From Salminus brasiliensis (lineage: Eukaryota > Chordata > Actinopteri > Characiformes > Bryconidae): 64,000 nucleotides of DNA. The DNA is taken from contig NC_132878.1 in the NCBI RefSeq assembly GCF_030463535.1, positions 25,648,925 through 25,712,924 on the forward strand, read 5' to 3'. The translations under genes and the position numbers were made by a program. Below the pieces are notes generated by a model, which worked only from the letters and a program-made list of their open reading frames with translations, was not told where the DNA came from and made no database searches. Below are positions 10,063 to 21,085 of this stretch, one piece after another; position 1 is the stretch's first letter, and each line of letters starts with the position of its first letter.

Positions 10063-11586
10063 TTACACCTCACTACACCTTCCAACACCTTTCTATTGTT
10101 GATTTTTTTCGATGTTTGGAAACTGTTACGAAAGTGGTCACATCTGTACTGCTCTGCTTTTCTTGACATTTCTGCAATAATGTGATTTCTTCTCCACAAA
10201 CATTAACAGATCTTTTTTTGTAACTTTTTTAACAGGTGGAGAACCCAGAATCTTTCTCCTGCTAAAGGTTTCAGTTGTCATAAAGCACAAGCCCTGCTTC
10301 TTCATTAATTTTCAAGCAGTACCTCACCCACTCACCCAACTACCCTTTGTCCTAACCAGTAGAACAGGATCAGGACACACCCTGCTGGACTCTGGAGAGT
10401 TGTTCACATTTAAGGGATTTCATACAGTATGTCCAATAACCAGTGGACAATAAACATGTGAACTCCTCATCCCCCATGTTCCCCACATTAATACTGTTCA
10501 CCCACCAAGCACAACTCATATGTTCAGTGCAGTTCAGTGCCATTTGACTTACACAGAGCTTTTACAGTACACCCTGTACCAGAGCTGCTTTAAACATATC
10601 TGTATGCAGTCCTGTACCATGTGCCAAAGACAAACGCCCTGAGAGAGCATAAGTAAGAAGCATAAGAAGCACCAAGACTCAAAAGGGGAACCCTTCATCC
10701 TGAAGGACAATGCAGTTATGATACATGCAGAACAAGCTCATAAGGACGAATAAAAGAGAGACCAGTAGATAAACAATAGAAAATGATGAAAGAGCCCTCA
10801 AATCATATTCTCACATCAATTTAATAAAAACTAAAGAAGGTTAAGTTTACAGATTATTTTACCCAGCGGTCAAATATAAAGAGTAAAAAGTAATGGGTCT
10901 AGTATTGATCCTTGTGGAACACCATATTTTACTCTAGTGTGATAGGAGCATTTGTTATTTACATAAACATACTGATGGCGATCATTCATATATGACCTGA
11001 ACCATGACAAATCTCATATTAATAAATTAATCAGTAAATGCAGACAGAGACCAATGTTATGTCCAATTTTAGGTCGAAAGGTTAAAATTTGCTTTTGGCT
11101 TTTTTATCCCCTTATTTTATTTAATCTGTGTATATATATTTGTATTTTATATATTTTTTTGCTTATATTTCTATATTTCTATATTTTCATCCTTTTATAT
11201 TTTATTTTTTAACTTAAATGTAACTTATTCTATTTTTATTTTTTTTATTTTATTTTTCTTTTGCACTTTTGCACTTTACTTTATTAAGTTAAGGTTTAGT
11301 TAAGTTTAAATGTAGATCTTTATTGTATAGCTTTGATGTGGGCAGACTGTCATAAAAGCATTTCACTGCAAGTTATACTGTGTATGACTATGTATGTGAC
11401 AAATAAAATTTGATTTGATTTGATTTGATTAATAAAATCTTAACTGTTTTACATCATTTACCATTTATTTTTTATGTAGGGTCTCATTTTTAATTCAACC
11501 TAATTAAACTTTATTTAAATTTATGCTCAGTTGCAATGTATTTCCGAGTGAAAATAAAGGTTGATTGATAGAGTAGGTGCTTGGTG

Positions 11587-11587
<1 letters not shown>

Positions 11588-11626
<39 letters not shown>
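11588..11626 (+). repeat. (TG)n microsatellite (A2)
   Basis: About 19 TG units. Equivalent to 5717-5745 in A1. Confidence 0.95.
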
Positions 11627-11628
<2 letters not shown>

Positions 11629-12739
11629 ATTAAATATATATAATATAAGGCTCTGGCTCATTTTGCCTCACAGCCAGCCGTTTGGGAAAAGTGTTTAGTT
11701 TAGCAACCCAGAGCTATGCTTTTGCTAATCCACTCACATATTCATGTTCTACATACTGCAATATATGGTATAATATGGCATACAGTGTCAGTTGTGTTGT
11801 TTTGGTATTTTCAGTGTTTTGTATGAATTTGAAGAGATTCTGGCAAAAATACATGTGCTGAATCTCTCAGTACTGTACTGATCCTGTCTGAAAACTGATC
11901 CTGCAATAATGCAAAAGCAAAGGAATGTCATACATCATATCGCCCCATACTAAAAACATGCTTGATTGGCTGTTGCTTACCTCACTGGGTTGCACTTATT
12001 TGCATTTCACCTGTTAACTGTTTGTGGTCTACTACGGCCCAACACTCACCCACACTGCCACAGTTACTTCTTTTTTATCATAGAAAATGGTTTCCATTGA
12101 TCATTTCAAACTATTCACCACAAATGTCCTGTCACCTTTGATGTCTTTCAAATGTCCAGGGATACCACTTAATCTTTTCAGTTCAGGAGTCTTTCGAGAT
12201 TCAAGATTTATTGAATCCTTTTTTTTACTTTGTCAGTGACACTGAAATAAACAGAGAATCATTTGTTGGTGTATTTTTTTTCTATCCATGTAAGTCCTTT
12301 AAAATATGGTTGTTTTCTTCTGGACAAGAATGAAAGAAGAATTAATTAATTCTGAACTGAAATATTCCTTTAAAATAAATATAGTTCATTGCTGGCTTTG
12401 ACCCCATTGTGTTATCCTATCCTGTCATTCCAAAGAAGGTTCTCCTGGAAGTCTAACAGTGAAGTTACATGAAAATAAATCTTGACCCTCCAAACACGCA
12501 CAAATACTACTAAGCAATCATATATTCAGTACAATTCACTTCCATTTTATTGACATTGAGCTTTTTAAAGGCATTGATCAACATTTCAGACTGGACTGAG
12601 CTCCACTGACAAAGGCCATATTAGCTCACACTAAAATGAAGACCTGTTTGGCAGTTTTTGGGCAGTACCTTTATCCCCAGCTGCTACATGACCTATATAT
12701 ACATTTAGTGAGGTCCTGATAACATAACTTAGTTGTAGA

Positions 12740-15121
12740 ACAAAGGCTGGAAGCCTTCTACCCACTTCCACAGCCAGAACTAAAAAAAATTATTTCCACA
12801 GCTAATTGTACAATGTGTACACTCGACCCGATTCCCTCTAAATTGCTAAAAGAAATTCTCCCAATTATAATCAGACCACTTTTAACAATTGTAAATTCAT
12901 CCCTTAGCCTTGGGCATGTACCTCAAACCCTTAAAATAGCAGTTATAAAACCTTTAATCAAGAAACCAAATCTTGATCCTAGCGTATTATCTAATTATAG
13001 ACCCATCTCCAACTTAACATTCGTATCTAAGATATTAGAAAAAGCTGTGGCCCAACAACTCTGCTTATACCTGAGTAAAAATTACATGTATGAGAAATTC
13101 CAATCTGGATTTAGACCCAATCACAGCACAGAGACAGCCCTAGTGAAGATTACGAATGATCTCCTTCTTGCCTCTGATCAAGGCTACTTATCTTTATTAG
13201 TCCTACTAGACCTTAGTGCAGCCTTTGATACAATAGATCATACTATATTACTAGAAAGATTAGAGAAAATGGTTGGAATCACAGGGACAGCCCTATCATG
13301 GTTCCAATCATATCTAACGGGACGCTATCAATTTGTAAAGATAAAAGATTTATCTCAATTTGGCTCAATTTTAGGACCGCTATTATTTACATTATACATT
13401 TTACCACTATGCTCAGTTATAAGCAGACATGGCATTAATTTCCATTTCTATGCAGATGACACACAGCTCTATATATCAGCCAAACCTGACGATAAATTTA
13501 GACTACAGAAAATGGAGGACTGTGTAAAGGATATAAAATTCTGGATGTCACATAACTTCCTTCTCCTCAACAGTGACAAAACCGAAGTTCTCCTTCTAGG
13601 TCCAAAAGACTCTAGAAATAAACTATCAGACTTAATGTTAGACTTGGCCGATGCTTCCATCATTCCTGGTTTAGCAGCTAAAAATCTTGGCGTCACATTT
13701 GATTCAGATTTATCATTTGAGCAACATATAGCTAATATTAGTAGAACAGCCTTTATGCAGCTTAGGAACATCTCCAAACTAAGAAACTCCTTATCACTAC
13801 AAGATGCAGAAAAGCTAGTACATGCTTTTATTACCTCAAGGCTAGATTACTGTAATGCACTACTGTCAGGTTGTTCCAGCAGGAATCTCAATAAACTTCA
13901 GCTGCTGCAAAATGCTGCAGCCAGGGTCCTTACTAAAACTAAAAAATTTAACCATATCAGTCCAGTTCTATCAGCACTTCATTGGCTCCCAGTTAAATAT
14001 CAAATACAAAATTCTTCTATTAACATATAAGGCCCTACATGGCCTCGCTCCTGAGTACCTGCAGGATCTTATAGTATATTACGAACCATCAAGACTACTT
14101 GGATCTCAGGGTGCTGGCCTCTTACTCGTTCCCAAAATTCAGAAAACCTCAGCAGGGGGAAGAGCCTTTTCTTATAAAGCCCCCCAACTCTGGAATAACC
14201 TTCCAGATAATGTTAGGGACTCAGACACAGTCTCAATCTTTAAATCTAAGCTGAAAACTTATATGTTTAGTTTAGCTTTTGGTAATTAATGTTTCTTAGA
14301 AAAGGGCTGCAGGTCCAGGGGTTCGCGGACCCAGGGAATTGTAGTACACTGAGATGCTGGAGCTGTCGTCTCGCTGCTTACACGCGATCACTCAGGTTTG
14401 TTGACGGTGAAGCAGATAGATGCTGGTGTTCTCAGGGTGCGCCCGTGTCCGTGTTACCTTCTGGATCTCTCCTTTTAATTATGCTGTGATAATCAGACCT
14501 GCCGGAGTCGTCAGACATACCCTGATGCTGATGCTCAACATTCTCTGCCCTCCATAAAATTCCTCTTAGAACTAACTTTTCTCTTTTTACCTTCTTCGAG
14601 TAAATGGCCACCCAGCCCGACCTGCTGGAAGATTGCCCGCTGAGGTCCCCTCTACCTGCGTCTAACCAGCTGCCACCTACCAGTCCGGCCAGCGGGTCCC
14701 CCCCAACCCGCCACCACCCATGGCTCACCCGCCTGCCGCTGCTGCCTGTTTGGTGGCCGTGCTGAAACCAAGATGGACTCGTGTCTGTCTGACACTATTA
14801 ATATCACCACTATTAACTTTCTGTTGTATCTGCTTTGGTAATTTTTATCATTAATGTTTAAATAGTGTGGCCAGAGGAGGATGGATCCCCCTTGTGAGTC
14901 TTGGTTCCTCCCAAGGTTTCTTCCTCCAGCTCTGAGGGAGTTTTTCCTTGCCACTGTCGCCGTTGGCTTGCTCACGGGGGTCTTTGACGCTTCATGTTAT
15001 TTCTTCTTTCTTCTCTGTCCCTGTCCTTTATTAAGTACTAATTATGTAAAGCTGCTTTGTGACGACAACAGTTGTAAAAAGCGCTATACAAATAAATTTG
15101 ACTTGACTTAACTTGACTTGA
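12740..15121 (+). mobile_element. L2-type LINE, 5'-truncated, with RT domain
   Basis: The + strand carries most of an L2-group reverse transcriptase. A frame at 12813-14030 holds the SNYRPIS block, the LDLSAAFDTIDH block and the catalytic FYADDTQLY at about 13447-13475. The coding then continues in another frame to 14289 (ALHGLAPEYLQDL, WNNLPDNVR), so a frameshift near 13995 breaks it. The GVPQ segment before GSILGP is also missing. The 3' UTR ends in 'gctatacaaataaa' and a (TTGAC)n tail. The endonuclease region is absent. It is a dead copy, shared with A1 but longer here. Confidence 0.9.
12813..14289 (+). pseudogene. L2 LINE reverse-transcriptase pseudogene
   Basis: Remnant of the LINE ORF2 polymerase, which makes cDNA by target-primed reverse transcription. 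Two overlapping frames (12813-14030 and 13855-14289) must be joined across a frameshift, and the lead-in begins before the first ATG (ELKKIIS at about 12779). The YADD aspartates are present, but the PQG motif of the fingers/palm is deleted. It is therefore not expected to be active. Confidence 0.85.
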
Positions 15122-15408
15122 CTGATAACCTGACTCTGACTTTGACTCTAGACTGCACCTAATGTTAATCAAAAAAGCACCAGATCCACCTATTAAAATG
15201 CCTAGTGGATATTAAACCATGCTAAGTGTGATGTATCCACTTAAGTTTCTACAGATTAGAATGATATGATGGTAAAAATTGAGAGATTTTACCAAGTTGC
15301 ATCAGCTCAATGACGTTATAGAGGTGTGGTTTGGAATCAGTCCCCAGGAAGAGTTGTTGCTTGGGAAAACCCCCACCAATAAGATCTGGAGGTGTGGTTT
15401 GGAGTGAA

Positions 15409-15415
15409 TATAAAT
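15409..15415 (+). promoter_or_regulatory. TATA box of secreted-peptide gene (A2)
   Basis: TATAAAT is again exactly 46 bp before the ATG, with the upstream CCAAT motif (ccaataagat) and GGGAAAACCCCC run conserved from copy A1. Confidence 0.5.
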
Positions 15416-15454
15416 GTCTATGTAGCTGATTTTTTTTTTTAGTTTGATGGGGAC

Positions 15455-15724
15455 ATGGACAGCTGCTGGTTTCTAATAATCTCCTTGTGTCTCATTACAG
15501 TGTCCCTGGCTCGACCAACACCTGACACAATGAATCTTACAACGATTGAAGATCATGGTGAATCCAACACAGGGGAAGGTTCTCCTGCTTTATCTCAGCA
15601 GAGGAGTTGGAGAATGATTGACTGGTTGATGGAACTATGGCCAACAGCTAAGCGCATTAAAATTATTTGTAAGCTTTTGATCGCTCTTTATGAATTTCTA
15701 GAAGAATTTGGAATCTGGTACTGA
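15455..15724 (+). CDS. Small secreted protein, unrecognised family (copy A2)
   Basis: Encodes exactly the same 89 residues as 8407-8676: signal peptide 1-19, acidic linker with N27-L-T, and an amphipathic C-terminal segment ending GIWY. The two coding sequences differ by a single silent change (a Leu codon, CTA to TTA). About 290 bp of upstream flank has about six substitutions, and 300 bp of downstream flank has three plus a 3-bp indel. This fits a recent duplication with the coding part held constant, although the counts are small. Downstream lies the A2 minisatellite. Function is unknown, as for the A1 copy. Confidence 0.6.
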   Translation: MDSCWFLIISLCLITVSLARPTPDTMNLTTIEDHGESNTGEGSPALSQQRSWRMIDWLMELWPTAKRIKIICKLLIALYEFLEEFGIWY

Positions 15725-16131
15725 GCAAGACTTGAAAATATGCTTGGGTTCCTGTAGTTAATTAGTTTAGTGCTTTATTTTATATAAATAATGGTAAGTT
15801 AGAGTAAACAGCCAAAATACTGAGAAAAAAATAGAGGTTGCCTCCCTGTGCTGCACCTGCTCGACCTGTTGAACAGGGCTGTGGTAAACGAGCCTAACAA
15901 AGGCTGAATCACACATGACTCTCCCATCTCAACAATGTTTCTCAACGACTACAATGCCTGGGTCTAGTCGACTACAATGAGATCACACCTACAGACGGTG
16001 GATGCCTGACTCTGCGCGTCTGTCGTCGCCTCTTTGCTGACACATCTACGCCACATGTTGTCTAAATCACGAGTCTCAGAGATTGCCAACGGTAGCATGT
16101 GGTTCACATGTGGTTTACAACACGTTGTCTA

Positions 16132-16503
16132 CGTCACGAGGAACAAGTGCCTCCACCGTCATTATTCATCGTGCAACACTCGATCCCATCGATTGCCATC
16201 GGTAGCAGCACCACATGTTGTCTACGTCACGAGGAACAAGTGCCTCCACCGTCATCATTCATCGTGCAACACTTAATCACATCGATTGCCATCGGTAGCA
16301 GCACCACATGTTGTCTACGTCACGAGGAACAAGTGCCTCCACCGTCATCATTCATCGTGCAACACTTAATCACATCGATTGCCATCGGTAGCAGCACCAC
16401 ATGTTGTCTACGTCACGAGGAACAAGTGCCTCCACCGTCATTATTCATCGTGCAACACTCGATCCCATCGATTGCCATCGGTAGCAGCGCCACATGTTGT
16501 CTA
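16132..16503 (+). repeat. 93-bp minisatellite, four units (A2)
   Basis: Units start at 16132, 16225, 16318 and 16411, exactly 93 bp apart. Units two and three are almost identical, which suggests the extra unit relative to A1 came from unequal exchange or slippage. Confidence 0.92.
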
Positions 16504-16654
16504 CAACACATGTTGTCTATGACACATGTTGTCTACGTCATGAGGAACAAGTGGCCCCACCGTCATCATTCATCGTGCAACACTCGATCCGTAAAATGTG
16601 GTCAGCTCTGAATCCAGCAACTGCAGCCCCAGAGATTGCCATCGTTAGCAGTGC

Positions 16655-16766
16655 CACATGTGGTCTACAACACATATTGTTTACATCACATGTGGTTTAC
16701 AACACATGTTGTCTACATCACATGTTGTCTACAACACATGTTGTCTATGACACATGTTGTCTACGT
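16655..16766 (+). repeat. 16-bp tandem array, first block (A2)
   Basis: Seven 16-bp units of the CACATG-type, matching A1 9521-9632. Followed by a partial 93-bp-type unit (16767-16860) that leads into a second array. Confidence 0.88.
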
Positions 16767-16882
16767 CACGAGGAACAAGTGCCCCCACCGTCATCATTCA
16801 TCGTGCAACACTCAATCAGTAAAATGTGGTCAGCTCTGAATCCAGCAACTGCAGCCCCAGAGATTGCCATCGTTAGCAGTGC

Positions 16883-17058
16883 CACATGATGTCTACGTCA
16901 CATGTTGTCTACATCACATGTGGTCTACAACCTATGCTGTCTACATCACATGTGGTCTACAACACATGTTGTTTACATCACATGTGGTTTACAACACATG
17001 TTGTCTACATCACATGTTGTCTACAACACATGTTGTCTATGACACATGTTGTCTACGT
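16883..17058 (+). repeat. 16-bp tandem array, second block (A2 only)
   Basis: Eleven 16-bp units. This block together with the spacer at 16767-16882 is a higher-order duplication not present in A1, and it accounts for part of the extra length of A2. Confidence 0.88.
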
Positions 17059-17649
17059 CATGAGGAACATGAGGACGGTGCCCCCTCGATCCGTAAAATG
17101 TGATCAGCTCTGAATCCAGCAACTGCAGGCCCAGAGATTGCCTTCGATAGCAGTGCCACATGCTGTCTATTAAACCCAGGCTGGAGTCTGATCACAGGTC
17201 AAGCTGTGTGCAGCCACCGACTATTGATTTTTCAGTCCTTTTCACATATCCATTAATAAACTCAATTATTCACTTGTGTAAGGCTCTAATAGTGTGCATG
17301 ACTCAGTATAAAAATCTGTCTGGTTTAAACTATTTTGACGGACACCACACCTGCCTGCTGCTGTACAGATTGGACCAAGATGAGACACATTACGCAGGAA
17401 GTAACAGACAATGTTAAGACATTTTGTGCTGAGAGTCCTCCCTCAGATCTGTCCCACTTCTCCAGCGCCCCCCCCCCCTACACCTCACTACACCTTCCAA
17501 CACCTTTCTATTGTTGACTTTTTTCGATGTTTGGAAACTGTTACGAAAGTGGTCACATCTGTACTGCTCTGCTTCTCTTGACATTTCTGCAATAATGTGA
17601 TTTCTTCTCCACAAACATTAACAGATCTTTTTTTGTAACTTTTTTAACA

Positions 17650-18415
17650 GGTGGAGAACCCAGAATCTTTCTCCTGCTAAAGGTTTCAGTTGTCATAAAG
17701 CCCTGCTTCTTCATTAATGTTCAAGCAGTACCTCACCCACTCACCCAACTACCCTTTGTCCCAACCAGTAGAACAGGATCAGGACACACCCTGCTGGACT
17801 CTGGAGAGTTGTTCACATTTAAGGGAATTCATACAGTATGTCCAATAACCAGTGGACAATGAACATGTGAACTCCTCATACCACATGTTCCCCACATTAA
17901 TACTGTTCACCCACCAAGCACAACTCATATGTTCAGTGCAGTTCAGTGCCATTTGACTTACACAGAGCTTTTACAGTACACCCTGTACCAGAGCTGCTTT
18001 AAACATATCTGTATGCAGTCCTGTACCATGTGCCAAAGACAAACGCCCTGAGAGAGCATAAGTAAGAAGCATGAGAAGCACCAAGACTCAAAAGGAGAAC
18101 CCTTCATCCTGAAGGACAATGCAGTTATGATACATGTAGAACAAGCTTCTAAGGACGAATAAAAGAGAGACCAGTAAATAAACCATACAAACCATATAAA
18201 CCATACTCAAATCATATTCTCACATCAATTTAACAAAAACTAAACAAGGTTAAGTTTACAGATTATTTTACCCAGCGGTCAAATATAAAGAGTAAAGAGT
18301 AATGGGTCTAGTATTGATCCTTGTGGAGCACCATATTTTACTCTAGTGTGATAGGAGCATTCGTTATTTACATAAACATACTGATGGCGATCATTCAGAT
18401 ATGACCTGGACCAGG
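17650..18415 (+). repeat. Start of third unit (copy A3)
   Basis: Matches 10234-11000 and 4431-5190 closely, beginning 'gtggagaacccagaatc', but with scattered changes (polyadenylation-type AATAAA mutated to AATGAA near 17858, some small deletions). Beyond 18415 it keeps LINE sequence that A1 and A2 have lost. Confidence 0.9.
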
Positions 18416-19260
18416 TGACGGCAGATCCTTTGATTCCTATGATATTTTCTAACCTATTGAGAAGAATTTCATGATCTATGATGTCAAAGGCAGAACTAAG
18501 ATCTAGCAGCAGAAGGATGGCAGTGCTGCCCCTATGAAGGGAGGAAAGTAAATCCTTAGTTACTCTTAGTAATGCTGTTTCAGTGATATGGTTTTGTCTA
18601 AATCCAGACTGATGGATGTTTATGAATGCTGTTATTATGCAGATAGGTGCACAGCTGCTTAAACCTTCTGCTTAAAAAAGTTTTGGCGACGAAGGGTAGA
18701 TTAGAAATTGGTCTTTAACTGACAAGGTCACGGGAGTCCATATTAGACTTTTTAATAATGGGATTTATAATTGCCAATTTAAGAGATTTAGGTATGAAGG
18801 TCATGCCAAGAGATGCATTAACTATGTCAATTAATGGTTTACCAACCTTTTGCAATGCCTGTTTAAACAACAGTGTTGGTACCGGATCTAACATACATGA
18901 TGCCGATTTAGATGAGTTAATTATATTGAGCAGGCCTTTTTCTGTAACTGGGCTGTAGGTGTGCTGTGGAGCTGGTGCAGCACTGTGGTTTTGGACAGAC
19001 ATTGGATTTTTAGTCTAATATTCTCTATTTTATCATCAAAGAATTTCATGAAGTCGTTGCAACTAATTTAAGCAGGGATGACTGAGCTAGTTTGTTTTTT
19101 ACTGTTGGTAAGATTAGTAACAGTATTGAAAAGGAAGTTTGGGTTGTCTTTGTTTTTCTCAATAAGGGCTAAAAATTCAGAGATTTGTTTTTAATTAGGG
19201 CACAAGACCATACTGCCACTGAAGTTGGAAGCACTCTAGTTTTGTGTGCCGCCATTTACG
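18250..19260 (-). mobile_element. LINE reverse-transcriptase fragment (antisense)
   Basis: Read on the - strand it gives an L2-like RT. At 19002-18715 is the CMLDPVPTLLFKQAL, ASLGMTFIPKSLKLAIINP block. Around 18600-18400 follows a block resembling TETALLRVTKDLL and LDLSSAFDIIDHEIL. The palm region runs towards 18280. Stops and frameshifts interrupt it. It is the long form of the fragment truncated in A1 and A2, so this copy keeps the older state. Confidence 0.8.
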
Positions 19261-19674
19261 TTCATAGCTACGAGCGGTTTGTTTTAACATGCGTGTGAGA
19301 TGATTATACCACAGAGCTGTCTGTTTTTTTCCTAATTTGTTTTATCCTAATTGGCGCAACACTCTCAACATTAGAGCAAAGGACAGAGTATAAATTTTCA
19401 GTCACATGCTCAGTTATGCTAAATAAATTTGGATTCTGACAGCGGTTTATGTCACGATACCAGGCTGGCTTGGACATTGAATGGAACCAGTTTTTAAACA
19501 GAGGTGGTAAGATAGAAACAGCAAAAACTCTTTAAAAAGACTGACTGATGATTAGACCAACATTGTTAGAGATGATTAAGTGCTTCTGTTACCTGCTTCT
19601 GAACATACATTACATTCTGAAGTACTCGCTTGTTTTTTCCAGTCAGGGCAGAACATCGTCACCTCAGTGGCTCT

Positions 19675-20530
19675 CCTGACTGGTACTGAGCAAGACTTGA
19701 AAATGTGCTCTGGAAAAAAGGAAAAAATGGAAAAAATCTGATCTCTATCCACACAGAACTGAAAACAGAGCTTTTTGGTAAAGCACATTGTTGTACCAAT
19801 AACAATAACTAACAATGACTGGTATTATCCCAGTGGCATTTCTGAAAGAAGGGCTAGCTTGTACATTTAATGGACCCAGTTTTTAAACAGAGGTGGTGCG
19901 ATAGAAACAGCAGAACACAGAAAAACCATGCTTCCACATTTTAATTTCTGTACGGATGAGACCAAGATTGATTTACAGTGATGTGATGTAATATTTGCTT
20001 CGGATTGCACAACTGCCGGTAAGACTAAAGATGAGTCACATCTTTAGTCTAACTGCTTTTGAAGATCTTACAACTGAGATACATTACACAGCAAGTAACA
20101 ACATGTCTTAAGACTTTGTGCACTGGGACCATGTGAATTCCCCCTCGGATCTGTCCCACATCTCCAGCGTCTTCCCACCTCACCCCTAGGAAAGTGTATA
20201 AAGCTTGTTACACCTTTACTGCTCTGCTTTTCTCAACATTTCTTCAATAATGTGATTTCTTCTTCACAGACATTAAAAGATTATATGTTTTTACTCTTTT
20301 AACAGTTGCCCCCAGTTTTATTCTCCCAGTGGCCTTTTTTTTTTTGAAAGACAGCGTGCCCACTTTTTTGTCCATGACTGTAATTAACTTGTGCCTTGTT
20401 TTATTGTAATCAATCACAGTGAACAGACAAAATACTGAGACAAACATAGGTAGCCTTCCCGTGCTGGACCCACTGGACCTGTTGTACTGTGATGTGGTAA
20501 ACAAGACTCCCAAATCCTGAGACACACGGC
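19675..20530 (+). pseudogene. Rearranged relic of the peptide-gene unit
   Basis: At 19680-19715 the sequence 'tggtactgagcaagacttga' matches the last codons, stop and 3' flank of the 89-residue gene (8667-8700), but the upstream coding part is gone. Pieces matching other unit regions follow out of order: 19930-20310 resembles 9930-10233 (down to 'cttttaacag'), and 20415-20530 resembles 8757-8870. It is a dead, scrambled fourth copy. Confidence 0.6.
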
Positions 20531-20794
20531 TGTCCTATGGTCTGAGCTAAGTACATTTGGCTGTAATCAAATCTAAGGCTAAACAGACTACAAGCACATT
20601 GACAGCTGACTGAATCCACTCTGACAGACAGTATATCTGCCACACATGATCTCCCAATGATCTCGTTTCCACTTCAAGCTAAATTCAAATGCAAACATAC
20701 AGAGGGGTGGTAGAGAGGCAGGCATTCAGTGAATTCAACAATCTGCAATTATGAAATATGTGTGTGATGGAAGTTCTAACTGAAAAGGATGGCT

Positions 20795-21085
20795 GTACAG
20801 TGGCTTAGTGGTTAGATTGTTTGCCTCTCAGCACTGGGGTATCATCTTCAAGTCCCTATCTGGGTGGAGTTGCCATGTTCTGTGTTTGTGTGGGATTCCT
20901 TTAGGGACTCCAATTTCCTGCCACAGTCCAAAAACATGAAGATTCTGAGAATTGGTTGCTCTTAAAAACATTGCATGTGTGTGAACAGTGCTGCTGAGCA
21001 GTACAATAGGTCTAGGTTTACATTAGTGGTGAGACAACTCCCTCTAGTGCTGGAAAAGATAAATAGACTTCATGTCTTTATATAT
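20795..21085 (+). mobile_element. tRNA-derived SINE
   Basis: 'gtggcttagtggttagatt' resembles an RNA polymerase III A box, and 'ttcaagtcc' about 40 bp on a degenerate B box. It is followed by the common fish SINE body ('ttgccatgttctgtg', 'ccacagtccaaaaacatg'). Orientation is +. It is decayed. Confidence 0.7.

Larger units (their letters stand above)
4431..10233 (+). repeat. Tandem segmental duplication, copy A1 (5.8 kb)
   Basis: This unit begins at 'gtggacaacacagaatc' and is collinear with 10234-17649. The near-identity is visible by eye over kilobases. It holds in order a truncated LINE fragment, a LINE 3' end with (GATTT)n, a GT microsatellite, the CCAAT/octamer module, an L2 LINE, the 89-residue gene, a 93-bp minisatellite and a 16-bp array. 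It is 1.6 kb shorter than A2, mainly because of an internal deletion in the L2 element and fewer satellite units. Confidence 0.93.
10234..17649 (+). repeat. Tandem segmental duplication, copy A2 (7.4 kb)
   Basis: Collinear with copy A1 (4431-10233), with the same order of elements and near identity throughout. Differences are a full-length stretch of L2 LINE (13211-14354) missing from A1, about 74 bp near 11499-11570 absent from A1, a longer GT run, an additional 93-bp unit and an additional 16-bp array block. It is the better-preserved copy. Confidence 0.93.

Noticed and set aside
16132..16503. CRISPR-like regular array
   Set aside because: The whole 93-bp unit is repeated, with no unique spacers, and the genome is vertebrate. 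It is a minisatellite.
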